From Gammaproteobacteria bacterium (GTDB lineage Bacteria; Pseudomonadota; Gammaproteobacteria; S012-40), in the NCBI GenBank assembly GCA_029864945.1, contig JAOTSL010000049.1, positions 1 through 14,292 of the forward strand: a DNA stretch of 14,292 bases, given 5' to 3'. Positions 8,201 to 13,279 of the stretch are shown here, one piece after another. The notes under the pieces are model-generated. The model ran no database searches. It was not told the DNA's origin and worked only from the letters and a program-made list of their open reading frames with translations. The translations under genes were made by a program, and so were the position numbers. Position 1 is the stretch's first letter. Every line of letters begins with the position of its first letter.

Positions 8201-8362
8201 TTGGCGCTTTCATCCGGATTGTTATTCGCAACCGTGGTTACCTTGATAACTATTCCTGCTGCATTTGCAGTTGGTATGGATGTGCGTGAATTGTGGCTCC
8301 GTTTGCTAGGCAAAATATTTCGACGTGGTAGTCAGGATAAGGAGCTTGCCGAAAAAGTCTAA
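5222..8362 (+). CDS. RND-family efflux pump inner-membrane subunit (AcrB-like)
   Basis: 1046 residues, the size of AcrB-type RND pumps, which trade protons for export of drugs, lipids or other compounds. The duplicated architecture is clear: helix 1 at about 13-33, periplasmic loop 34-330, helices 2-6 at about 335-480, helix 7 at about 518-536, second loop 540-855, helices 8-12 from about 858 to 1020. Helix 4 carries GMLVDDAIIIGEN with Asp399-Asp400, matching AcrB Asp407-Asp408. In helix 10, however, VVVNSSLVLL puts Asn930 at the position of AcrB Lys940. Arg960 and Thr967 match AcrB Arg971 and Thr978. The N-terminal FPNVSLDQVSISAVYPGATPEEIE and VTPVEQQL stretches are family hallmarks. A GGGAG lies about 11 bases upstream of the start, inside the end of the TolC-like gene. 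It is the last gene of the TetR-TolC-RND operon; substrate unknown. Confidence 0.95.
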   Translation: MSSMMRFLVERGLMVNLISIMLVVLGLYAAFNINREAFPNVSLDQVSISAVYPGATPEEIEKLIVTPVEQQLKALSGVDKITSVSFPGSASITLELDPDATNRDRITSDVQLAVDRAVLPNDMPAEPSVLEIDGAVFPIIQLAISGDLNELVLKRIGDDIADDVLNIPGIARVTVQGSRKAELRITIDEAKMKMNRVSIGEIATLLAKWNINAPGGEIDTPEGQKAVRVVGEFKNPEDVGNLVIRANERGDALLLKDVADITEELQKARLYYDVQGTPALNMIVMKKTDADIITTVDAVRVYVDTITEKYGEEVHVNISQDMSKLTRMRLGVLTNNGIVGLILVFLSLLLFLRPSVALTTTWGLPIVFLSGLFVLWISGVTLNMISMLGFIMVLGMLVDDAIIIGENITYHMEKGMPPREAAVVGSVELLGPVTATVLTTILAFLPMMFVSGIIGKFIVAIPVVVCLLLFFSWLESFLVLPSHVASVAKASSHPKERAWLVFLENVYGSVLTFALRFRWLTVLLSFAILAGSMVIAKNSTFMLFPPVGVDQYLVRVTAEPGTSLQAMREKMQQVDIEIRKRVDEEYLETTLASVGQVQMDAGDPLKQRGARFAQTRVIYTPAISRPEHDALDDMHRIEKELPGLFPDLTIAFSEMRPGPPTGRALEIEIAGDDDEASEQVARNLMAFLHGVKGVTSVESGLQAGDKEVHVVVDRVFAAYAGVDLSTVASHVRAAVNGLIVGTTRRGTEELDITIRYPQEEDQLKVLKEINIPNQRGGLVPLSQLAKLEESEGFTTIRHKQGVRVVSVIGNVDTSIITSMEINALVAEKQVDWVGEFARKVDINYGGEAEKNTESIKGLAFSFLFAMIGIFFILAIQFNNVWYPFFVMLAIPFGAIGIIISFQLHDAFWKPMPLSFFAMMGMVALAGVVVNSSLVLLVFVQRAIADGMHYIDALLLAGRRRLRAVILTAATTVVGLLPTAYGWGGSDPFVAPMALALSSGLLFATVVTLITIPAAFAVGMDVRELWLRLLGKIFRRGSQDKELAEKV

Positions 8363-8390
8363 AATGGCTGATATTTTCTAGCTGAATAAC

Positions 8391-8427
8391 ATTGTTAATG
8401 CTGTGAAATAATTAAATTGAGACGACA
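8391..8427 (+). repeat. 37-base direct repeat, copy 2 (after RND gene)
   Basis: Matches 2657-2693 at 33 of 37 positions in the same orientation. It begins 28 bases after the RND stop codon. Unlike copy 1 it is not followed by a transposase-like start; the similarity ends at GACGACA. Confidence 0.8.
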
Positions 8428-8480
8428 TTATAGCAAGATATCTTTTTAAATGATGATAGGCATGATTTTCTGAATCTATT

Positions 8481-8515
8481 ACAAAACCCAATGAGCGTTG
8501 CTCATTGGGTTTTGT
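8481..8515 (+). terminator. Rho-independent terminator of the TetR-TolC-RND operon
   Basis: A perfect 16-bp stem with a GTT loop (outer ACAAAACCC, inner CAATGAGC, and its complement) runs into TTTTGTTGGTTTT. It is 118 bases after the RND stop codon and is the first strong hairpin downstream. On the minus strand the following sequence is less U-rich, so it mainly serves the plus strand. Confidence 0.88.
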
Positions 8516-8756
8516 TGGTTTTGGGAAATAAAAAAACGAACGTAAGATAAATGTCGAATATTTTTACAAAAAACTAAAGGGTAGCCTTTGCCTTGGCGCG
8601 CCGATAAAAAGTCAAACTTATCTGTGAAGCGAGTACTTTCGTGTGAGTTATGCGGGAGTTAGTCGGGCAGTCAAAGCGCGGGAGGAAATGTGATTTGTAA
8701 GGCTTGCCCCCTCTTGTGAGATAAGGATTAACTTATATCGAGAACTGGCCGCCTAT

Positions 8757-8785
8757 TTGACATAAGGAGAAAATGAAGCTACATT
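8757..8785 (+). promoter_or_regulatory. Candidate sigma-70 promoter for fic
   Basis: A perfect TTGACA (8757-8762) is followed after 17 bases by TACATT (8780-8785, four of six). Transcription would start near 8792 and leave a leader of about 46 bases before the ATG at 8838. A TTTCGA / TCGAAA inverted repeat (8784-8813, 18-base gap) overlaps the predicted start point and could be an operator. Confidence 0.45.
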
Positions 8786-8837
8786 TCGACTTATATAACA
8801 CTACATATCGAAAAATACCCAACTTTTGGACATAACG

Positions 8838-9989
8838 ATGGACATTAACGACTTCCAGTCTGGTATATATAAGCAACAATACCAATATAAGAGCTTTTCT
8901 CCGGTACCAATTAATCATGCTTGGCTGGTGTCCGATGGTGAAATTCAGCGTTTGCTGAGTGATGCAGACCGAGCGCTAGGTGAGTTAAACGCTTTTTCGC
9001 AACTTGTGCCTAATGTTGATTTTTTTATTCGAATGCATATAACTAAGGAGGCGACCCAGTCCAGCCGTATTGAAGGGACCCGCACTAACATGGAAGAAGC
9101 ATTGTTGGGTGAGCAAGACATTGAACCGGAAAAGAGGGATGATTGGATTGAGGTGCAAAATTATATTCACGCTATTAACGAGGCAATCAAGCAATTGGAA
9201 AGCTTGCCACTTTCCAACCGCTTGCTAAAAGATACTCACCATACCTTAATGCAGGGTGCTCGAGGTGAAATGAAACAACCTGGTGAGTTTCGTGTTAGTC
9301 AAAACTGGATTGGTGTCAGTTTAAAGAATGCCGCATTTGTCCCGCCTCATCAGGATGAAGTAATGGATTTGATGAGTGACCTAGAAAAGTTTATTCATAA
9401 TGAAGCCTTGCATGTACCTCATCTAATTAAGGTGGCGATTGCCCATTACCAGTTTGAAACTATTCATCCCTTTCTTGATGGTAATGGGCGGCTGGGACGT
9501 TTAATGATAGCCCTATATATGGCCAGTTTTGGGTTGTTACATAAACCTGCCTTGTATTTGTCGGATTATTTTGAGCGGCATAAAACCGAATATGTGGATC
9601 GCCTGATGGCGGTTCGTGAAGCGAATAAAATGAAAGACTGGTTAGTCTTCTTTTTATATGGAGTGTGTGAAACGGCAGAAAATTCCATTCAGGTATTCAA
9701 AGATATTCTATTAATGAAGGAACGCCTAGAGCGTGAAGTACTGCCACATTTTAGTACGCGTCGGCAGGAAAATGCCCAAATATTAATGCAATCGCTCTAT
9801 CAGTCACCATTGTTAAATATAAAAATGGTGGCAGAATTGTTGGGGGTTAAGACAAATACTGCAGCTGCGATGGTGAATGATTTTGTAAAACACGGAATAT
9901 TAAAGGAGTTGACAGGAAAGCGCCGTAACAGAACATTTTGGTTTGCAGAATATCTTTTTATATTTAATCGTGAATATAAAGCAAAATAG
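8838..9989 (+). CDS. Fic-domain protein (class II), probable AMP-transferase with C-terminal winged helix
   Basis: 383 residues from ATG 8838; GGA seven bases upstream is a weak ribosome-binding site, and an in-frame TTG at 8826 is a less likely start. Fic enzymes usually transfer AMP from ATP to a hydroxyl side chain of a target protein. The catalytic motif HPFLDGNGRLGR is complete (His210, Asp214, Asn216, Arg218, Arg221). The inhibitory motif S-S-R-I-E-G (residues 75-80, Glu79) lies before the Fic core, so this is a class II protein that holds itself inactive until relieved. The N-terminal region has the Fic_N layout, and the C-terminus (about 320-375) reads as a winged helix: IKMVAELLGV-KTNTAAAMVNDFVKHGILKE. 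Length and order resemble the Shewanella SoFic group. No partner gene is adjacent, so this is not an obvious toxin-antitoxin pair. Targets unknown. Confidence 0.92.
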   Translation: MDINDFQSGIYKQQYQYKSFSPVPINHAWLVSDGEIQRLLSDADRALGELNAFSQLVPNVDFFIRMHITKEATQSSRIEGTRTNMEEALLGEQDIEPEKRDDWIEVQNYIHAINEAIKQLESLPLSNRLLKDTHHTLMQGARGEMKQPGEFRVSQNWIGVSLKNAAFVPPHQDEVMDLMSDLEKFIHNEALHVPHLIKVAIAHYQFETIHPFLDGNGRLGRLMIALYMASFGLLHKPALYLSDYFERHKTEYVDRLMAVREANKMKDWLVFFLYGVCETAENSIQVFKDILLMKERLEREVLPHFSTRRQENAQILMQSLYQSPLLNIKMVAELLGVKTNTAAAMVNDFVKHGILKELTGKRRNRTFWFAEYLFIFNREYKAK

Positions 9990-10043
9990 AAAAAGCAATT
10001 AATCGGTAACGGGTGATGCCTCTGCTGTGTGGTACACATACCC

Positions 10044-10073
10044 AAAAAGGCCTCCATTAATGGAGGCCTTTTT
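10044..10073. terminator. Bidirectional terminator between fic and the 450-residue secreted protein gene
   Basis: A perfect 30-base palindrome: AAAAAGGCCTCCATT followed by its complement, with A and T tracts on both sides. It sits 54 bases after the fic stop (plus) and 41 bases after the stop of the convergent minus-strand gene, so it can end transcripts from both. Confidence 0.92.
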
Positions 10074-10114
10074 TTGTGTTTGTGAAAGGTGTTTTAAGTT
10101 ATATCGCTGAGTAA

Positions 10115-11467
10115 TTATTCTACTTGTTCAAGGCGAACTGTATTATTCAAATCTACATAAGCTTTACAGTCTGGCAAGCCGGGTACACTTTGAGAAATCG
10201 CTTTCCAACCGTTCTTAACAGCATCTTCGACCCCTGAATCTACCAGGCCTAATAAACCTAGGCTTAGAATATCTAGCAACCAATTGTAATTGGCATTCGA
10301 TGTGAAATTACTTGTCGAAATATTTAGAGTCCCACCATTACATTGAAAATTTAAATCAAAGTCTACATCGACCCCAACGTTTGGCAAAGGTATACCTAGA
10401 AAAGAAGGAGACGCGCCCATGTCAAGATCGACATGTACTTTTCCGCACTCTGTAACGGTGTTTGGGCAACCACGCGTCACTGAAACTGCTTCATCGTAAA
10501 TGTATCCCCAGTATAATGGCTCATCGTGCATCATATCACCGACAATACCTTCAATTCGCTCTTCTAATTCTTCATCAGGGATACCTAATGTAGTTAATAG
10601 GAGTAATGCACCATTTTGATTATAAGAAATCCATTTGGGGTGATTGCGAATTTCACTTTTTCCGATAAAATAGTAGTTTGAATTACCATTATCATTATCC
10701 ATCCAATGGCATCCAGAAGCTTCATTAGCAAAACTTTTTTCAAAAACATCAATTTCGTTTACGATCAGTTTGACATTTTTCATACACCAACCATTACTGC
10801 CTGACTTTCCGAAATAAATTCGATTTATATCACTCATATCACTTACACCAGATAAATTTAAGTCATATTTTTTTACGTCACTTCTTTCAAAGTCATTTGT
10901 TGAATAGTCCATCCAGGTGAAATTACCGCTTGGTTCATAACTTGGAGACGATGTGTTTAATCGAACCCATATGGCATCATCAGTGTTAGCATTTGAAATA
11001 TGGGAGGTTGTTAATTCCACTTGAACTCGCCACACTTTGTTGTCTCTGCCATCGGTTGTGTAAGCGCATCTAGGTGCTGAAGTACGTGTTCCATATTCAT
11101 TATAAACCTGTGCTCGATAGCATCTTAACGTTTCAGAGGGGATGCCATATTCAGTCTTGTTGTATGATGCCCCCGTACCTAAAGCACCTATCGATGCTAT
11201 TGTAATCCAGTTGCTCCCAGATCGGCGTTGAATCCGATATCCGTCTTCAACGCTGGAAGTGTTTTTAATAGTAATCTTAATGCTGCTACCGGTGCGGACA
11301 AAAGTAGGTATTGGTGGGGTTGGTGGTGTAGTGCCACTTGTTGGCTCGGGATCATTATAAATTATCGCAAAACCAGTTGTCGCATAACTGAGTGTTAATA
11401 ATGCGATACCACTTAGCATAATTGCCTTGAGGGAACGCCATAGGGTTATTTTAGATTCCTTGTTCAT
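10115..11467 (-). CDS. Secreted protein of unknown function with FnIII-like and PLAT-like domains
   Basis: 450 residues, preceded by a strong AAGGAGAT eight bases before the ATG. A signal peptide ends near residue 34 (TGFA). A Pro/Thr linker follows, then a fibronectin type III-like domain at about 55-135 (GYRIQRRSGSNWITI, then CYRAQVYNEYG). Residues about 144-245 resemble a PLAT/LH2 domain: WRVQVELTTS, then DDAIWVRL, then DFERSDVKKYDL, then INRIYFGKSGSNGWCMKNVKL. PLAT folds bind lipids or proteins. The last 200 residues are not recognised; they contain an amphipathic or hydrophobic stretch at about 394-415 (NWLLDILSLGLLGLVDSG). Eight cysteines (116, 134, 228, 253, 334, 341, 376, 434), all after the signal peptide, fit disulfides in an exported protein. 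No catalytic motif was found. The domain calls are pattern-based and unsearched. Confidence 0.8.
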   Translation of the reverse strand: MNKESKITLWRSLKAIMLSGIALLTLSYATTGFAIIYNDPEPTSGTTPPTPPIPTFVRTGSSIKITIKNTSSVEDGYRIQRRSGSNWITIASIGALGTGASYNKTEYGIPSETLRCYRAQVYNEYGTRTSAPRCAYTTDGRDNKVWRVQVELTTSHISNANTDDAIWVRLNTSSPSYEPSGNFTWMDYSTNDFERSDVKKYDLNLSGVSDMSDINRIYFGKSGSNGWCMKNVKLIVNEIDVFEKSFANEASGCHWMDNDNGNSNYYFIGKSEIRNHPKWISYNQNGALLLLTTLGIPDEELEERIEGIVGDMMHDEPLYWGYIYDEAVSVTRGCPNTVTECGKVHVDLDMGASPSFLGIPLPNVGVDVDFDLNFQCNGGTLNISTSNFTSNANYNWLLDILSLGLLGLVDSGVEDAVKNGWKAISQSVPGLPDCKAYVDLNNTVRLEQVE

Positions 11468-11498
11468 TATATATCTCCTTTATTGAATCGATTAGATT

Positions 11499-11527
11499 AA
11501 TTTAAATCTCAGGAGTAGATTAACCAA
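11499..11527 (-). promoter_or_regulatory. Candidate promoter of the 450-residue secreted protein gene
   Basis: On the minus strand TTGGTT (11527-11522) and TAAATT (11504-11499) are 17 bases apart, about 35 bases upstream of the ATG. Both are imperfect matches to sigma-70 consensus in AT-rich DNA. Confidence 0.3.
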
Positions 11528-11697
11528 CAGATGTATCAATGATATTTCTGGTGTGTAGTTTATTTGTGTTAATTGTTTCAGTTGCTGTTACAAAAAGGAA
11601 ACAATAACTATGTTTGGTATGCAGTTATGTTTAAGAAAAAATAGGTTGTTGAGGAAGTGAATGTTTTATATTAAGTGGTTTTCGTATTATTTTTGTT

Positions 11698-11728
11698 ATA
11701 AAAAAACCAGTCAAAGAATGACTGGTTT
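11698..11728 (-). terminator. Rho-independent terminator of the porin gene
   Basis: Read on the minus strand, AAACCAGTCA and TGACTGGTTT form a 10-bp stem with a five-base loop, followed directly by a T run. It lies about 95 bases after the porin stop and serves that gene. Confidence 0.88.
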
Positions 11729-11823
11729 GCAAGGGGAGGGAAGAAATTTATCAAACAGATTGGAACTATGTGGTGCTACCATATCTCGTTATTTATAATT
11801 TCGATTTTAAATTACATTAATAG

Positions 11824-12846
11824 TTAGAATTTATGAATCATTCCAAAAGAAACAGCGCTTGGATCTTCACCAGCAATTTTAGTGGAATAGTCAGATCCGT
11901 GTCCACCGTCTGCAACAACAAAGGTCGAGTTGTCATTATTGTTAACGGTTGCATATGCTAGGTACACTTGTGTTTTCTTACCAAGTTTGTACGATGCGGC
12001 TAAGGCTAATAAAGAGGCGCCAGATTTTGCAGTATCTGTATAGTCATCTGCCATAAAACATTGAGCATTTAGTTTAATTTTTTTGATTTTCTGAACAACA
12101 CTAAAACCATATGCAGGCCGGTCATACTTCATTGCTGTATCAGAAGATAATTTTTCGTAAAGTGCATTTAGTGTAGTTCCACCAAAAGTGTAACCTGCTG
12201 CAGCACGTACGCCGGTCGCATCTAAAAGCTTGTTGTCTTCATAAGCAACTGCAACATTTAAGTCGCCACGCGCATATGATGCACTTACACTCGTAATGCG
12301 TTGTGTATCGGTGTTATCTGGGTTTTTATTTTCACCTAAAGACTGAAGTGCTTTGACTTGTAGTCCGCCCATTCTTGGTGACGTGTACATGATTGTGTTC
12401 TTAGCGCGAGTGTTAAATTTGTTACTGCCAGCACCGTTGCCTAAAATTGCACGGCGATCACCGATAGTGTCGCCCATTGTTTCAACCATTCCACCAACTA
12501 TCTTAAAAGGGGTGTCATGGTAGCCAAAAATCACTTGCCCCATTGAGTGGCTAAGCCCTACATAACGGTTTCTTGCTTTCAAAGTATTGCCTGCGTCGGA
12601 AATGTCGATTGAACTTTCAAACTTCCAGATTCCCGTTAAGCCGTGATCCAACTCTTCCTTACCTTTGAACCCCAAACGACTCGAGTTACTGTGCATTGAA
12701 GCATGGCTGTCGGTGCTTGATCCAGCAGTAACATAGTCTGTGGATACATGTAACTTACCGTAAACTGTAACGTCTGACGCAAGTGCATTCGTACTTAATA
12801 CAACTGCCGCCGCCATTGCTGACACAAAAAATGGAACTCTTTTCAT
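11824..12846 (-). CDS. Outer-membrane general porin (Gram-negative porin family)
   Basis: 340 residues, standard for 16-stranded trimeric porins that let small hydrophilic solutes cross the outer membrane. The signal peptide covers about residues 1-23 (VLSTNALA before Ser-Asp). The mature start SDVTVYGKLHVSTDYV is typical of porin strand 1. SSRLGFKGKEELDHGLTGIWKFE and NRYVGLS, FGYHDTPFK are classic strand 2-5 segments, with the loop 3 region after them. The protein ends in ...FGMIHKF, the C-terminal phenylalanine recognised by the BAM assembly machine. GGGAG eight bases upstream of the ATG supports the start. One mature cysteine (in LNAQCFMADD) is unusual for a porin. The gene has its own promoter region with tandem 22-base repeats and its own terminator, so it is likely monocistronic and regulated. 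Pore selectivity cannot be told from sequence. Confidence 0.93.
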   Translation of the reverse strand: MKRVPFFVSAMAAAVVLSTNALASDVTVYGKLHVSTDYVTAGSSTDSHASMHSNSSRLGFKGKEELDHGLTGIWKFESSIDISDAGNTLKARNRYVGLSHSMGQVIFGYHDTPFKIVGGMVETMGDTIGDRRAILGNGAGSNKFNTRAKNTIMYTSPRMGGLQVKALQSLGENKNPDNTDTQRITSVSASYARGDLNVAVAYEDNKLLDATGVRAAAGYTFGGTTLNALYEKLSSDTAMKYDRPAYGFSVVQKIKKIKLNAQCFMADDYTDTAKSGASLLALAASYKLGKKTQVYLAYATVNNNDNSTFVVADGGHGSDYSTKIAGEDPSAVSFGMIHKF

Positions 12847-12895
12847 TCAAACTTCTCCCAATGAAGCAATTAAAAAACCCAGTTATCTAGGCGTC

Positions 12896-12923
12896 TGTAT
12901 ATTATTAAGCTGCGAATGTTAAA
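12896..12923 (-). promoter_or_regulatory. Candidate promoter of the porin gene
   Basis: On the minus strand TTTAAC (12923-12918) and TATACA (12901-12896) are 16 bases apart, about 50 bases upstream of the porin ATG. The tandem repeats at 12924-12967 lie directly upstream of the -35 element, the usual place for an activator. Confidence 0.45.
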
Positions 12924-12967
12924 TCAGGTTTGTTACAGAAATAAGTCAGGTTTATTACAGAAATAAG
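12924..12967. repeat. Two tandem 22-base repeats upstream of the porin promoter
   Basis: Bases 12924-12945 and 12946-12967 are identical except one position (G to A at the ninth base); each begins TCAGGTTT and ends CAGAAATAAG. The period equals about two helical turns, so a protein would bind both on the same face. On the minus strand each holds TTATTTCTGTAA, and one gives TGTAACA, loosely like the core of OmpR boxes in enteric porin promoters. Regulator identity is inference. Confidence 0.75.
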
Positions 12968-13217
12968 TCACGTCAACGTAAATACATTGGGTAGACGCGA
13001 ATAGAGCTAAGTTGACTTTGAATGTAATGAGTTTAAGCGCCGTTGTTGCTTATTCTCCTGATTAGACGATTTCGGTAATACTTTATTCATCGCCATATTT
13101 AATCAGCAAGCGCGCACTCCTCCCGAAAAGGCTAAAAAGGTAATTAAAAGATTCAGATGTTTTTGAAGTCGAATATTGAGTGGTTAATATTTCAATATCA
13201 AAGAGGAATTTAGTCTC

Positions 13218-13246
13218 TACTTATTTTACCATCTACGGCATATAAT
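13218..13246 (+). promoter_or_regulatory. Candidate promoter of the lipoprotein gene
   Basis: A perfect TATAAT lies at 13241-13246, 33 bases before the ATG. The -35 region 17 bases upstream (TACTTA, 13218-13223) is poor, so an activator or another sigma contact may be needed. Confidence 0.4.
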
Positions 13247-13279
13247 CATCGCTATCCTCCTGCAAGAAAAAAGATAAGT

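Larger units (their letters stand above)
8363..8837. other. 475-base intergenic region between RND gene and fic
   Basis: Contains repeat copy 2, the operon terminator, a possible degenerate zinc-ribbon-like reading frame (8588-8716, two CxxC pairs, one internal TAG), and the fic promoter region with TTGACA at 8757-8762 and an inverted repeat at 8784-8813. Nothing else was recognised. Confidence 0.55.
11468..11823. other. 356-base intergenic region between porin and secreted-protein gene
   Basis: Both flanking genes are on the minus strand. The region holds the porin terminator (11698-11728) and, left of it, the ribosome-binding site and a weak promoter candidate for the 450-residue protein gene. 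The rest is AT-rich with no coding frame or repeat that I could support. The terminator argues that the two genes are separate transcription units. Confidence 0.5.
12847..13279. other. 433-base region between divergent porin and lipoprotein genes
   Basis: Contains the porin promoter candidate and its tandem repeats on the left and the lipoprotein promoter candidate on the right. The middle (about 12970-13200) is AT-rich. A 29-codon minus-strand frame there has no clear start signal, and nothing recognisable was found. Confidence 0.5.

Noticed and set aside
8838..9989. Fic as the toxin of a toxin-antitoxin module
   Set aside because: The protein carries its own inhibitory SSRIEG motif (class II) and no small antitoxin gene with an inhibitory helix is adjacent.
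13000..13110. 29-codon minus-strand frame right of the porin promoter
   Set aside because: No convincing start signal and a composition rich in Lys, Ser and Gln without any known pattern; could be chance.
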